The notes under the pieces were generated by a model. The model did not search any database and was not told where the DNA came from. It was given only the letters and a program-made list of their open reading frames with translations. DNA of 64,000 nucleotides, taken from contig NZ_JAIGNO010000007.1 of the NCBI RefSeq assembly GCF_019711515.1, positions 1 to 64,000 on the forward strand, given 5' to 3'. Source of the DNA: Qipengyuania qiaonensis (GTDB lineage: Bacteria > Pseudomonadota > Alphaproteobacteria > Sphingomonadales > Sphingomonadaceae). Made by a program: the position numbers and the translations under genes. Below, one piece after another: positions 51,554 through 61,515 of this stretch (its first letter is position 1; every line of letters begins with the position of its first letter).

Positions 51554-54499
51554 TCAGCCCAGCCGTGCGAGCGCGGCTTCGAGACGGGCGACCTCGGCGG
51601 TGTGGTGCGCATGATCGGCGCGCGCCTTCTCGACCGCTTCGGGCTTGGCGCGTTCGACGAAGTTTGCGTTCGACAGACGCCCTTCGAGCGATTTCGCTTC
51701 CTTGACCGAGGTTTCGAGCGCTTTGCCAAGTCGAGCCTTCTCGGCGTCGATATCGATGACGCCTTCGAGTGGGATCACGAAGGCATCCTCGCCAGCTGCG
51801 ATCTGCATAGCGGCGCCTGCCGGGGGTTCGGCGAAGTGGATCGGCGTCAATCGGGCAAGCCGCTCGATCGCCGCGCCGTTGGCGGTCACGACCGATCTGG
51901 CCAGCGCACCGGGTGCCGGGCAGAACGCTTCGAGCTTTGCGCCCGGCGCGATGCCGAGTTCGTTCTTGGCGGTGCGCACCGAGCTGGTCAGCGCGATCAG
52001 CCAGTCGATCTCCGCCTTCGCGTCGGCATCGACCTCGGCCTGCGGATCGGGCCACTGGGCAGTGATCAGCGGGTAATCTGCGCGGTCGCCCTGCTTCGAC
52101 CACAGCTCTTCGGTAATGAAGGGCATGAAGGGGTGCAGCATGACGAGGATCTGGTCGAGTGCCCAGCCGGCGACGGCCTTGGTTTCCTCGTCGAAATTGC
52201 CCTTGATAAGCTCGATATACCAGTCGCAGAACCGGTCCCAGACGAAGTGGTAAATCGTGTTTGCGGCGGCGTCGAAACGCAGTTCGGCGAGCGCCTTGTC
52301 GAGCGTATCCCTGGTTTCGATCACCTCGCCGATGATCCAGCGGTTGACCGCGTGGCTGGCTGTGGGAGCGGCAATGGTGGTGCTCGCCCCGATACCGTTC
52401 GACTGGCAGAAGCGCGTGGCGTTCCAGAGCTTGGTCGCGAAGTTGCGATAGCCCTCGATCCGCCTGTCATCCATCTTGATGTCGCGGCCCTGGCTTTCCA
52501 TCGCCGCCATGAAAAAGCGCAGCGCATCCGCGCCATACTGGTCGATCAGGCCGAGCGGGTCGACGACATTGCCCTTGGACTTGGACATCTTCTGCCCATC
52601 CGCCGCGCGCACGAGGCCGTGGAGGTAGAGCCTGGGCCAGGGGTTCTGGCCGGTATTGTACTGCCCCATCATCATCATCCGCGCATCCCAGAAGAACAGG
52701 ATGTCGAAGCCGGAGATTAGCAGGCTGTTGGGATAGTGCTTGGCGAACAGAGAAGCCCTCTCCCCTTGCGGGAGAGGGTTGGGCGAGGGGTCTGCCGCGT
52801 AAGCGGCAGCTTGCGCTGCCGTCCCCTCACCCTCCGCGCCTGATGGCGCTCCTCCCTCTCCCGCAAGGGGAGAGGGATTTGTGCCCGGCCAGCCGAGCGT
52901 TGCGGACGGCCAGAGGGCGGAAGAGAACCACGTGTCGAGCACGTCTTCGTCGCGGGTAAGAAAAACCCTGCTCTCATCGGCAGGATCACTTACAAAGCCA
53001 ACCGTTTCACCATTTGCATGCGCGTCGAGGATCTTTGAAATCTCATTTGTCCAGACCGAAACGTCCCTGTCCGGGCCATAATGCGCGCGTGCGAGTTCAA
53101 GTGCTTCGTCTTCGGTCTCGGCAACGAAGACTTTTTCGTCAGGACCAAACCAAGCCGGGATGCGATGACCCCACCACAATTGCCGTGACACGCACCAAGG
53201 CTGGATGTTCTCCATCCAGTTGAAGAAGGTCTTTTCCCAGCTCTTGGGGACGATTTCGACGTCGCCGTTCTTCACCGCCTCGATCGGCTTCTTCGCCAGT
53301 GTCTCGGCGTCGACGTACCATTGGTCGGTCAGCCAGGGTTCGATCACCACACCGCCGCGGTCGCCGAATGGGGTGGCGATAGTGCGCGGTTCGGCGTCGT
53401 GCTCGGTCTCGTTGCCGTCCTTGTCTTTCGTGACATGCGGGATCAGGCAGCCGAGTTCCTTGAGGCGCTGGACCACCAGTTCGCGCGCGCCGTCCACGCC
53501 GTCGCGCCGGAAGCGGTGCAGGCCGAGAAATTCCTCCGGCACCAGTCCGTCGGCGGTCTGGCAGACATTGGCCTCGCCATCGAGCATGTTGAGCATTTCG
53601 CCCGCCTGGAAACCGGCGCGCCTGCCCACGTCGAAGTCGTTGAAATCGTGGCCCGGCGTAATCTTCACCGCGCCGCTGCCGAGTTCGGGATCGGCATGCT
53701 CGTCCGCCACAATGGGCACGCGGCGGCCGGTGATCGGCAGCACGATATGCTTGCCGACTACACTCTTGTAGCGCTCGTCATCGGGGTGGACCGCCACCGC
53801 CATATCGGCGAGCATGGTTTCGGGGCGCGTGGTGGCGACCTCGATATAGTCGCGTCCGTCAGCGAGCGTGACGCCATCCTCGAGCGGATATTTGAAGTGC
53901 CAGAAGCTGCCCTTCACATCCTGCGTTTCGACCTCGAGATCGGAGATCGCAGTCTTGAGCTTGGGGTCCCAGTTGACCAGCCGCTTGTCGCGATAGATCA
54001 GCTTGTCGTTGTAAAGATCGACGAAGGTCTTAAGCACGGCCTGCGAGAAATGCTCGTCCATCGTGAACTGTTCGCGGCTCCAGTCCATCGAGCAACCGAG
54101 GCGTCGCAGCTGGCGGGTGATCGTGCCGCCGCTTTCCTCTTTCCATTCCCACACCTTCGCGACGAAATCCTCGCGGCTGTAATTGGTGCGCTTGTCCTGT
54201 TGTGCCTCGAGCTGGCGTTCGACGACCATCTGCGTCGCGATCCCGGCGTGGTCGGTGCCGACCACCCACAGCGCATCCTTGCCGCGCAGCCGTTCGTAGC
54301 GGATCATGACGTCCTGCAGCGTGTTGTCGAGCGCATGGCCGATATGGAGGCTGCCGGTAACGTTGGGCGGCGGGTTGACGATCGTATAAGGTTCGCGGTC
54401 GGGCCGGTCGGGCCGGAACAGGCCGTTATCTTCCCAATGCGCATACCAGCGCGCCTCGATTTCGGCGGGATCGAATGTTTTCGGTAGCTCGGTGCTCAT
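51554..54499 (-). CDS. valS: Valyl-tRNA synthetase with an internal repeat-derived insertion
   Basis: A 981-residue class I synthetase that charges tRNA-Val. HIGH appears in [17 protein letters not shown] and KMSKS in [15 protein letters not shown]; the C-terminal coiled-coil arm is present. Residues about 539-582 hold a Pro/Gly/Ala/Glu-rich segment between LGWPGTN and [16 protein letters not shown], where other valyl enzymes run straight on. This segment is encoded by a palindromic repeat element (52756-52876) that keeps the frame. ATG 54499 gives the usual [11 protein letters not shown] start, with AGGAA just upstream; the frame is open further but without family similarity. Confidence 0.95.
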   Translation of the reverse strand: MSTELPKTFDPAEIEARWYAHWEDNGLFRPDRPDREPYTIVNPPPNVTGSLHIGHALDNTLQDVMIRYERLRGKDALWVVGTDHAGIATQMVVERQLEAQQDKRTNYSREDFVAKVWEWKEESGGTITRQLRRLGCSMDWSREQFTMDEHFSQAVLKTFVDLYNDKLIYRDKRLVNWDPKLKTAISDLEVETQDVKGSFWHFKYPLEDGVTLADGRDYIEVATTRPETMLADMAVAVHPDDERYKSVVGKHIVLPITGRRVPIVADEHADPELGSGAVKITPGHDFNDFDVGRRAGFQAGEMLNMLDGEANVCQTADGLVPEEFLGLHRFRRDGVDGARELVVQRLKELGCLIPHVTKDKDGNETEHDAEPRTIATPFGDRGGVVIEPWLTDQWYVDAETLAKKPIEAVKNGDVEIVPKSWEKTFFNWMENIQPWCVSRQLWWGHRIPAWFGPDEKVFVAETEDEALELARAHYGPDRDVSVWTNEISKILDAHANGETVGFVSDPADESRVFLTRDEDVLDTWFSSALWPSATLGWPGTNPSPLAGEGGAPSGAEGEGTAAQAAAYAADPSPNPLPQGERASLFAKHYPNSLLISGFDILFFWDARMMMMGQYNTGQNPWPRLYLHGLVRAADGQKMSKSKGNVVDPLGLIDQYGADALRFFMAAMESQGRDIKMDDRRIEGYRNFATKLWNATRFCQSNGIGASTTIAAPTASHAVNRWIIGEVIETRDTLDKALAELRFDAAANTIYHFVWDRFCDWYIELIKGNFDEETKAVAGWALDQILVMLHPFMPFITEELWSKQGDRADYPLITAQWPDPQAEVDADAKAEIDWLIALTSSVRTAKNELGIAPGAKLEAFCPAPGALARSVVTANGAAIERLARLTPIHFAEPPAGAAMQIAAGEDAFVIPLEGVIDIDAEKARLGKALETSVKEAKSLEGRLSNANFVERAKPEAVEKARADHAHHTAEVARLEAALARLG
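52756..52876. repeat. REPIN-like palindromic element inside valS
   Basis: A 121-bp element bounded by two exact, inverted 23-bp copies of a palindrome: 52756-52778 (9-bp arms CCCTCTCCC / GGGAGAGGG) and its reverse complement at 52854-52876. Between them are further complementary stretches, such as CGGCAGC/GCTGCCG and GGGCGAGGGG near CCCCTCACCC. The structure resembles paired REP sequences (REPINs) spread by REP-associated transposases. It is translated in frame within valS. No transposase gene is in the window. Confidence 0.85.
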
Positions 54500-54656
54500 G
54501 ATTTCCTGTTCGCTGACGCTCACGCTCTGGTCCGACTGGCGCAGCCAAATGTCGAGCACCGCCCATGCCAGCCGCTTTTGTGCGATGCAACGTTCCTCTG
54601 GAGAGGCGAGGATCGGCGCTTGGCAAGCGACCGATTTCCTCTCATAGCCTGCCCCA

Positions 54657-55769
54657 ATGGGTGGTTTCGCCGAATATGAACTGGTCGATGGGGACGACGG
54701 CGGCAATGTGCTCGTTCTGTCGGGCCCCTATCTGGTATCCACCATCGGAGCCGTCGAGCGGGATTTGCGTGCGCTGGACGGTGAGATCCGCAAGGTCGAT
54801 CTGTCGGGTGTCAGCGAGATCGACACGGTCGGTGCGTGGGTGGCGTGCAGTATCTCCAGTGACTTCGGAGCGGAAATCGTTGGTGCGAACGAGCGCGCGG
54901 AGCGCCTGATCGGCGCGCTGAAAGGGATGAGTTCCGAAGAGGAAATCTCTGCGCCGCGCCTGCCGATGCTGGAGCGCGTTCCCGACGCGATCGGCCAGAA
55001 GGTCTATAACGCGCGCAGCGGTGCCTATGGCGTGGTCGGCTTCCTGGGCGCCCTGCTGCTTTCCGTCGGAAGCCTGATCCGCCATCCGCAGCGGTTTCGC
55101 TGGCTGGCGCTGGTGCGTCAGCTCGAACTGGTGGGCGTATCCGCGCTGCCGATCATCGGGCTGATGAGCTTCCTGATCGGTGTCGTCATCGCGCAGCAGG
55201 GCGCCGTGCAACTGGCGCAGTTCGGCGCGGAGACGCTGACCGTGAACCTCGTCGGCCGATTGACCCTACGCGAACTGGGTGTGCTGATGACCGCCATCAT
55301 GGTGGCGGGCCGGTCGGGCAGCGCCTTTGCCGCGCAGATCGGCACCATGCGCCTGACCGAGGAAGTGGACGCCATGCAGACCATCGGCATCTCGCCGATG
55401 GAGGCGCTCGTCGTCCCCCGGATCATGGCCGCGATCCTGATGATGCCGCTGCTGGGCTTCTATTCGGCTGCGGTGGCAATCATCGGCGGGGCCGTGGTCG
55501 GCCAGTTCATGTTGGACATACCCTTCTGGACTTTCCTCATGCGCATTCAGGATGTGGTGCCGATCCACGATCTGTGGGTCGGCCTGCTGAAGGCGCCTGT
55601 GTTCGGCCTGATCGTGGCGCTGGCCGGTTGTTATCACGGTATGCAGGTGAAGGGGAATTCGGAGGATGTCGGCCTGCGTACGACCATGGCGGTGGTTACC
55701 GGTATCTTCGCGGTAATCGTGATCGATGCCTTTTTCGCCGTCTTCTTTACCGAAGTCGGGTGGGGCTGA
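54657..55769 (+). CDS. mlaE: MlaE-type ABC permease with N-terminal STAS domain
   Basis: A 370-residue inner-membrane permease of the Mla/MCE lipid transport system. The first 100 residues look like a STAS domain ([43 protein letters not shown]), the MlaB role fused to the permease. The MlaE domain follows, with five or six hydrophobic segments and [22 protein letters not shown]. The downstream ATPase starts within its stop (TGATG). The transport direction cannot be told. Confidence 0.93.
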   Translation: MGGFAEYELVDGDDGGNVLVLSGPYLVSTIGAVERDLRALDGEIRKVDLSGVSEIDTVGAWVACSISSDFGAEIVGANERAERLIGALKGMSSEEEISAPRLPMLERVPDAIGQKVYNARSGAYGVVGFLGALLLSVGSLIRHPQRFRWLALVRQLELVGVSALPIIGLMSFLIGVVIAQQGAVQLAQFGAETLTVNLVGRLTLRELGVLMTAIMVAGRSGSAFAAQIGTMRLTEEVDAMQTIGISPMEALVVPRIMAAILMMPLLGFYSAAVAIIGGAVVGQFMLDIPFWTFLMRIQDVVPIHDLWVGLLKAPVFGLIVALAGCYHGMQVKGNSEDVGLRTTMAVVTGIFAVIVIDAFFAVFFTEVGWG

Positions 55770-56677
55770 TGGCGCAGGACGAAACCGGCCGGAACCTGGA
55801 ACGTCACGAGCGCTTCCGCGGCGAATATCCTATCGTGGTCGAAGGGCTGACCAATCGCTTTGGCGACCAGGTCGTCCACGAGGATCTCGACCTCAAGGTG
55901 CGGCGTGGGGAAATCCTCGGCGTGGTCGGCGGTTCCGGGACGGGCAAATCGGTGCTGATGCGCTCGATCATCGGGCTGCAGGTTCCGGCGGAGGGGGACA
56001 TCCACGTCTTCGGTCGTTCGGTGCTCGATACCGATCCCGAAGAGGATGACGGCATCCGCAATCGCTGGGGCGTGCTGTTTCAGGGCGGCGCGCTGTTTTC
56101 GACCCTGACGGTGGGCGAGAACGTCGAGGTGCCGCTGAAGCAGTTTTACCCCAATATAGACCCCCGGCTGCGCCACGAAATCGCGCGCTACAAGACTATC
56201 CTGTCAGGCCTTCCGGAAGAAGCGGTCAGCAAATATCCGAGCGAGCTGTCCGGTGGCATGAAGAAGCGCGCCGGTCTCGCCCGTGCGCTGGCGCTCGATC
56301 CGGAACTGCTGTTTCTGGATGAGCCGACCGCGGGTCTCGACCCCATCGGCGCGGCGGCTTTCGACAATCTCACGCGCGAGTTGAAGGAGACGCTGGGCCT
56401 GACCGTGTTCCTGATCACGCACGATCTCGATACGCTGCACGAAATCTGCGATCGGGTGGCCGTGCTGGCAGACAGGAAGGTGATCGCGGTCGATACCGTC
56501 CCCAATCTGATGGAGCTCGACCATCCGTGGATCCAGGAATATTTCAACGGACCGCGCGGCCGGGCGGCGCTGACCGCGCAGGCGCTCGACGAACTGCGCA
56601 GGCATATGGACAAGCCGCCCGCAGCCAACGTGGTCAAAGCGTTGGACAAAGCTAACTCGAAGAAGGATAAGGCTTAG
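55769..56677 (+). CDS. mlaF: MlaF-type ABC ATPase
   Basis: A 302-residue ATP-binding subunit powering the lipid transporter. It has Walker A GGSGTGKS, signature ELSGGMKKRAGLARAL, Walker B LLFLDEPTAGLDP and the H-loop LITHD. ATG 55769 overlaps the permease stop by one base; a much longer frame from 55574 is out of family. Confidence 0.96.
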   Translation: MAQDETGRNLERHERFRGEYPIVVEGLTNRFGDQVVHEDLDLKVRRGEILGVVGGSGTGKSVLMRSIIGLQVPAEGDIHVFGRSVLDTDPEEDDGIRNRWGVLFQGGALFSTLTVGENVEVPLKQFYPNIDPRLRHEIARYKTILSGLPEEAVSKYPSELSGGMKKRAGLARALALDPELLFLDEPTAGLDPIGAAAFDNLTRELKETLGLTVFLITHDLDTLHEICDRVAVLADRKVIAVDTVPNLMELDHPWIQEYFNGPRGRAALTAQALDELRRHMDKPPAANVVKALDKANSKKDKA

Positions 56678-56680
56678 CGC

Positions 56681-57631
56681 ATGGAAACGCGGGCAAATCA
56701 CGTTTGGGTGGGGGCAGTTTCGTTGCTCATTCTCGGCGCACTCGCGCTGTTTATCGTCTGGCTCGCCCGGCTGGGCGGCGGCGAGCAGAACGAATACGAC
56801 ATATTCTTCAAGCAATCCGTATCGGGATTGGCCAATGGCAGTTCGGTGGACTTTTCGGGCGTTCCGGTCGGACAGGTCAACGAAATCGAACTGTGGGACA
56901 AGGATCCCGAATTCGTCCGCGTGCGGATCAAGGTGAAGAACAGCGTGCCGATCCTGGTCGGCACAACTGCGACGATCCAGGGCAGCTTTACCGGGGTTTC
57001 GACCATCACGCTCGACGGTGCGCGAACCGGTGCTCCGCCTATCTCATGCGAAACCACGGCCTGCACCGAAGGGGTGCCCATCATTCCGCCGACCGCCGGT
57101 GGCGGCTTCGGGGCGGTACTCGCGAGCGCGCCTTTGCTGCTGGAGCGTCTGGCGACGCTCACCGAGCGCCTGACGGTGCTGCTGAGCGACCGCAATCAGG
57201 AAGAAATCTCGCAGATCCTGGCCAATACGAATGCCGCAAGCGCAGGGTTCGCCGCGGCGGCGCCCCAGATGGAGCGCACCATGGCGGAATTGCAGGTTAC
57301 CTTGCGCGAAGCGGCCGAAACGCTCGACCAGTTCGAAAAAGTCACCGCCTCGACCGATCGCATCCTCAATCAGGAAGGCGAAGCGATCGCCAAGGACCTG
57401 CGCGCCACGCTCGAATCCGCCAGCGGTGCGGCCAAAGCGCTCGAGGACACGCTGAACGATGCACGGCCTGCGACGAAGCAATTGACCGAAAGCACCCTGC
57501 CGGCAGCCGAGGCGACGCTGCGCGATCTGCGCGCGACCAGCAAGGCGCTGCGCGATGTGACCGAGAAGATCGACGAACAGGGTGCCGGTTCGCTGCTGTC
57601 GAGCCAGCCATTGCCCGACTACAAGCCGTGA
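56681..57631 (+). CDS. mlaD: MCE-domain substrate-binding protein (MlaD type)
   Basis: A 316-residue protein with an N-terminal membrane helix (residues 10-30), one MCE domain (about 38-120; DIFFKQSVSGLANGSSVDFSGVPVGQVNEI and GTTATIQGSFTGVSTITLDG) and a long coiled-coil region. MCE proteins form a hexameric tunnel for lipids across the periplasm. It lies three bases after the ATPase stop in the operon. Confidence 0.93.
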   Translation: METRANHVWVGAVSLLILGALALFIVWLARLGGGEQNEYDIFFKQSVSGLANGSSVDFSGVPVGQVNEIELWDKDPEFVRVRIKVKNSVPILVGTTATIQGSFTGVSTITLDGARTGAPPISCETTACTEGVPIIPPTAGGGFGAVLASAPLLLERLATLTERLTVLLSDRNQEEISQILANTNAASAGFAAAAPQMERTMAELQVTLREAAETLDQFEKVTASTDRILNQEGEAIAKDLRATLESASGAAKALEDTLNDARPATKQLTESTLPAAEATLRDLRATSKALRDVTEKIDEQGAGSLLSSQPLPDYKP

Positions 57632-57642
57632 GGGGCCCGAAG

Positions 57643-58227
57643 ATGAAGAGCACCGTCAAACTTGCCGCTTTGGCTCCGGCCCTGCTGCTGGGCGGCTGCC
57701 TCAGCTTCGGCGGGGACGCTCCCGACAGCTTGCTGACCCTGACGCCGGCAGCAACCGCACCGGCGGGTGCCGGTCCGTCGGCCGGACGGGGAAACCCGCT
57801 GGCGATCGTGGAGTTCGAGGCGTCCAAGGCCATCGACGTTACCCGCGTGCCGGTGCAGGTCACCGATACGCAGCTCGCCTATCTTCAGGACGCGGTCTGG
57901 GTGGACCGGCCCGCGCGCCTGTTCGGCCAGCTGGTTGCCGAAACCATCCGTTCGCGCACCAATCGCATCGTCGTGGACGGGAGCGACCCGGGAATGAGCG
58001 CGACCGATCGTCTGTATGGAACTCTGCGCAGCTTCGGCTACGATGCGCGTACGGCGGAAGCCGTGGTCGTCTTCGACGCGGTCCGCAACGGCAGCGATTC
58101 CGTCGCGCTAACCCGTAGGTTCGAAGCGCGCGTGCCGGTTGCGGCGCCGGAGACGGCTTTCGTCGGACCGGCGCTCAACGAAGCGGCGAACGACATTGCG
58201 GGCCAGGTCGCCGACTGGGTCGGCTGA
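57643..58227 (+). CDS. ABC transport auxiliary lipoprotein
   Basis: A 194-residue lipoprotein with lipobox LLGGC (residue 19) and a domain of the PqiC/DUF330-like auxiliary family (AVWVDRPARLFGQLVAETIRSRTNRIVV). It replaces the periplasmic shuttle MlaC that many Mla operons carry. It ends three bases from the convergent ATP12 gene. Confidence 0.85.
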   Translation: MKSTVKLAALAPALLLGGCLSFGGDAPDSLLTLTPAATAPAGAGPSAGRGNPLAIVEFEASKAIDVTRVPVQVTDTQLAYLQDAVWVDRPARLFGQLVAETIRSRTNRIVVDGSDPGMSATDRLYGTLRSFGYDARTAEAVVVFDAVRNGSDSVALTRRFEARVPVAAPETAFVGPALNEAANDIAGQVADWVG

Positions 58228-58229
58228 CG

Positions 58230-58934
58230 CTATCGGCCCATTACGGCCAATGCGGTAAATGCCTGCGCATTGGAGAAGTCGTCCTCCCGCCGTTTCCGCA
58301 CGGCTTCTGCCTCTTCGTCCCGACCCCATTTCTCGGCCTGCCATTCCTCTTCCAGATTAGCGTCCCGCCAGAGCAACATCGGATCGTTGATCGCAGCGTC
58401 ATTCGCCAGCAGAGCCACGCACAAGGATGCGGCGAGCGATGCCATGGCGGTCATTCCGGCCAGAGTGAAATCGTCCTGCGCCTCCAGATGCTGACGCAAG
58501 GTGGACAGCGTATCTTCGGGCTGCGCCCGATGAACGATCCCGCTGACCCGCCGAAAACGAAGGCCGAGTTTGCCCTCAAGATGCTGGACCAGCGGGTCCC
58601 ACACATCCTGCTGGCGCGCATATAGCGCATCTTCGGGATCGGCCCGGTAGCATAGCGTATCGGTTTCGGCATAGCCGATCAGCTTGGCGATCGCTGCTGC
58701 ACGATCGGCCCCGACGATATCGATCGCGAAATCCGCATGGTCGCGAAACAGGAAGCGCTTGGGGTCGATCTCGTCTCCCTGCTCGCCCCATTCGCCTGCA
58801 AGCGCGTGGGCAAGCGCGCTCGAAGGCACGATCTGCGGGATGCCGCCCTGAGTCTTGACGGGGCGGCCATCGAGAGAAACCTGCCAACCGCCCTGCGCTT
58901 CCCCTACCGAAACGTCCTTGTAGAACCGCTTCAC
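58230..58934 (-). CDS. ATP12 family F1-ATPase assembly chaperone
   Basis: A 234-residue homologue of mitochondrial ATP12, which assists assembly of the F1 alpha subunit. Recognised by MKRFYKDVSVGEAQGGWQVSLDGRPVKTQGG, DYRFxxDHADFAID-like and LCYRADPEDALYARQQDVWDPL segments. This is a distinctive alphaproteobacterial gene. It is the last in a series of overlapping genes; its ATG overlaps the stop of the small membrane protein gene. Confidence 0.92.
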   Translation of the reverse strand: MKRFYKDVSVGEAQGGWQVSLDGRPVKTQGGIPQIVPSSALAHALAGEWGEQGDEIDPKRFLFRDHADFAIDIVGADRAAAIAKLIGYAETDTLCYRADPEDALYARQQDVWDPLVQHLEGKLGLRFRRVSGIVHRAQPEDTLSTLRQHLEAQDDFTLAGMTAMASLAASLCVALLANDAAINDPMLLWRDANLEEEWQAEKWGRDEEAEAVRKRREDDFSNAQAFTALAVMGR

Positions 58935-59155
58935 TTATTGCTGCTCCATCGCTTGGCGAGGAAGATCGGCAGGATAAAGATATCGACCGCTGCGAGCGCA
59001 AGGAAGAGATAGCCAACGATCTCCGGCAAGGGCAGGCTGCCGGCAAGCACCAGCGCGCCGAGCACGCCTAGAGCTACGCCCAACAAACGCACTGCCTGGA
59101 TGGTCAGAAAGCGGGCCTTGGCCGGATCATGCCCGGCCGGGTCAGGCTGGTTCAC
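58931..59155 (-). CDS. Small two-helix membrane protein
   Basis: A 74-residue protein with two hydrophobic segments (LLGVALGVLGALVLAGSL and IVGYLFLALAAVDIFIL). It overlaps the HAD phosphatase stop by 14 bases and its stop overlaps the ATP12 start (ATGA). Its constant position in the coupled operon supports it as a real gene. Role unknown. Confidence 0.75.
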   Translation of the reverse strand: MNQPDPAGHDPAKARFLTIQAVRLLGVALGVLGALVLAGSLPLPEIVGYLFLALAAVDIFILPIFLAKRWSSNK

Positions 59156-59801
59156 GGATCATTGCTCCCAACTGGCCTGCAGTGTCGGCAACCGCGCTGG
59201 CACCTGCATCGAACAATTCCTGCGGTTCGTGATAGCCCCAGGATACACCGATCGCGCGCACGCCTGCCGCCGCCGCCATTTCCATGTCGAAGCTGGTATC
59301 GCCGATCATCACCGCCTCCCCAGGGACGACGCCGGCTTCGATCAACGCGGCCTCGAGCATGGCGGGATGCGGCTTGGACGGATGCCGATCGGCGGTCTGG
59401 AGCGACACGAAGCGATGCCTGATGCCATGCGTATCGAGGCACGCCTGGAGCCCTCGATCGCTCTTGCCCGTGGCTACGGCAAGGAGCCAACCCTCGGCAT
59501 CGAGGTCCTCGATAAGCTGGGCGATGCCCTCGAACAGCGGCTCGCGCAGCGCACCCGACAGCCGCAGGTCGCGGAAACCGGCCTTGTAGGCTTTGACGAT
59601 TGCGTTGCGCTGATCGTCTCTGGCGTCGGGGGCCAGTTCGCGCAGGGCGAAGGGCAGGCTCAGGCCGACCACGCGGCGTACACGATGCCGATCGGGTACT
59701 GCGAGCCCATTGACGAGAAAAGCCCGCTCCATGGTTTCACAAATCGCGGCCTGCCCGTCGACCAGCGTCCCATCGCAATCGAATACGACGAGACGGCTCA
59801 T
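59142..59801 (-). CDS. HAD-superfamily phosphatase (phosphoglycolate-phosphatase-like)
   Basis: A 219-residue cytoplasmic phosphatase. Motif I FDCDGTLVDG (nucleophile Asp), motif II near ATGKSDRGL, motif III KPHP and motif IV MIGDTSFDMEMA are all intact, with a helical cap. The layout fits Gph-type phosphatases; the physiological substrate is uncertain. ATG overlaps the PaiB-like stop. Confidence 0.9.
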   Translation of the reverse strand: MSRLVVFDCDGTLVDGQAAICETMERAFLVNGLAVPDRHRVRRVVGLSLPFALRELAPDARDDQRNAIVKAYKAGFRDLRLSGALREPLFEGIAQLIEDLDAEGWLLAVATGKSDRGLQACLDTHGIRHRFVSLQTADRHPSKPHPAMLEAALIEAGVVPGEAVMIGDTSFDMEMAAAAGVRAIGVSWGYHEPQELFDAGASAVADTAGQLGAMIREPA

Positions 59802-60400
59802 GCCGGAAGACTGCGCATGAGACTGGCCATCGCGGAAGGACCCTCGCGTGTCAGACCTGTTATAACCTCTTCCCGCACTTCGACGGACTTGTTTTGCGAA
59901 AGCTTGACCGTTTCGCGCCAGTTTTCGACCGTCATCTCGAAACCGACAATCGCTTTGAGAAGGCCTTCACGGTGCTTTTCGGACAATTTGTCCATCGTCC
60001 AGGGTATGCCATGAGCGATGCGGGCTTCGTGCCGGGCGGTCAAGGCTTCGAGAAGTGCGACCAGTTCCTCGCGGTCGAGCGTCGCCACCGGCCCTTCAAT
60101 CTCTGCGGCAATGTAGTTCCAGGTCGAGACTTGATCGGGTTCGGAATACCACCGCGCGGAGACATAGGCATCGGCGCCGTTGACGACGATCAGCGGTCGG
60201 CCATTCGGCAGGTGCTTCGCGACTCTGTTGCCGCGCGCCAGATGGAAGCGCAGGCGATCCCGACCGGCCGTTATCACGGGAGTATGGGCCACCATGGGAC
60301 CATCCGGCGTTTGGCAGAACACCATCGCAAAACCTACTTCATCGATTAACGCCCGATGAAAGCACCGGTCTGGCTCGCGAAAGTGCGGGTTGGGATGCAT
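59798..60400 (-). CDS. PaiB-like FMN-binding protein
   Basis: A 200-residue protein of the PaiB type: MHPNPHFREPDRCFHRALIDEVGFAMVF, HLARGNRVAKHLPNGRPLIVVNGADAYVSARWY and the C-terminal half with IVGFEMTVENWRETVKLSQNK. PaiB-like proteins bind FMN and were first described as sporulation-related regulators; the role here is unknown. Coupled: start overlaps the RluC-type stop by one base and the stop overlaps the HAD gene by four. Confidence 0.9.
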   Translation of the reverse strand: MHPNPHFREPDRCFHRALIDEVGFAMVFCQTPDGPMVAHTPVITAGRDRLRFHLARGNRVAKHLPNGRPLIVVNGADAYVSARWYSEPDQVSTWNYIAAEIEGPVATLDREELVALLEALTARHEARIAHGIPWTMDKLSEKHREGLLKAIVGFEMTVENWRETVKLSQNKSVEVREEVITGLTREGPSAMASLMRSLPA

Positions 60401-61515
60401 CAGCGCTTACCCTTGGGTTTGCCTTTCGCCGCACCGCGCTCCCGGCGCGGCGAGCGCTGCGATTTGCGGAAGTTCTTGGCGTGCTGGCGGGCTTGCTGCT
60501 TCTTTTCCTCGCGCGATTTGGGCGGCGGATCGTCGCGCATCGGCGTGGCATCGCTGGCGCTTTCCCGAAAGCCCAGCTGTTCCATCGAGGCGGCGAAATG
60601 TTCGGGCAGCTCGGCGGTAACGTCCAGCTTGCCGCCGTCCGGACTGTCGATGATCAGGCGCCGGGCATGGAGGTGCATCTTGCGGCTGATGGTGCCGGTC
60701 AGGAAAGCATCCTTGCCGCCATATTTACCGTCGCCGACGATCGGGTGCCCCATTGCCGCGCAATGGACGCGAAGCTGGTGCGTGCGGCCGGTCAGCGGCT
60801 GGAGTTCGAGCCAGGCGGCTTTCTTGCCTGCGCTGTCGACCACGCGATACTTGGTCTTGGCGGCCTGGCCGCCTTCGTGGTCGACATGCATTTTCTCGCC
60901 GCCCGAGCCGGGCTGTTTGGCGAGAGGCGCTTCGATCACGCCTTCCTTGATGTCGGGCACGCCGATAACCAGCGCCCAGTAGATCTTCTTGGCCGAGCGG
61001 CCCGAGAAGCGCTTGGAAAAGAACGCCGCGCTGCCCGGCGTGCGCGCGACCAGCAGCACGCCGCTGGTATCCTTGTCGAGCCGGTGCACCAGCCGCGGAC
61101 GCACATCTTCCTCGCCCGGAGCGAAAGCATCGAGCAGCCCGTCGACATGGTTGAAGGTGTTGGTTCCGCCCTGCGTTGCAAGGCCCGGCGGCTTGTTGAG
61201 GACCAGAGCACCCTTGGTCTTCTCGATGACCATGGCTTCTGCCTGCTCGATCTCGGCCGGTTTCAGCTCGCGTTTGGACTTGGCCTTCTTGTGCGGGGCG
61301 TCGCCACCCGGCGGAACGCGGATCTGCTGGCCCTGTTCTAACCGGTCGTCGGGCTTCACGCGCTTGCCGTCGACCCGCACCTGACCGGTGCGCGCCCATT
61401 TGCTGACCGTGCCGAAGCCGACCTGCGGCAGATGGCGTTTGAACCAGCGGTCGACCCGGATGCCGTCATCGTCGGGAGCGACGGTGAAGCTGCGCACTTC
61501 GTCGGAGGTTTTCAT
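60400..61515 (-). CDS. RluC-type pseudouridine synthase with basic tail
   Basis: A 371-residue RluA-family RNA modification enzyme. It has an N-terminal S4 domain (RWFKRHLPQVGFGTVSKWARTGQVRVDGKRV), the catalytic HRLDKDTSG motif and GRTHQLRVHCAAMGHPI. The last 50 residues are strongly basic (KSREEKKQQARQHAKNFRKSQRSPRRERG), an extension beyond the usual family length. It overlaps crcB (ATGA). Confidence 0.92.
   Translation of the reverse strand: MKTSDEVRSFTVAPDDDGIRVDRWFKRHLPQVGFGTVSKWARTGQVRVDGKRVKPDDRLEQGQQIRVPPGGDAPHKKAKSKRELKPAEIEQAEAMVIEKTKGALVLNKPPGLATQGGTNTFNHVDGLLDAFAPGEEDVRPRLVHRLDKDTSGVLLVARTPGSAAFFSKRFSGRSAKKIYWALVIGVPDIKEGVIEAPLAKQPGSGGEKMHVDHEGGQAAKTKYRVVDSAGKKAAWLELQPLTGRTHQLRVHCAAMGHPIVGDGKYGGKDAFLTGTISRKMHLHARRLIIDSPDGGKLDVTAELPEHFAASMEQLGFRESASDATPMRDDPPPKSREEKKQQARQHAKNFRKSQRSPRRERGAAKGKPKGKR

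Noticed and set aside
53321-54487. Long plus-strand frame opposite valS
   Set aside because: The valyl-tRNA synthetase motifs are on the minus strand; the frame is a shadow.
56704-57642. Extension of the auxiliary lipoprotein frame back through the MCE gene
   Set aside because: The MCE protein in another frame has clear domains, and a lipoprotein signal starts at 57643, so the longer frame is not real.
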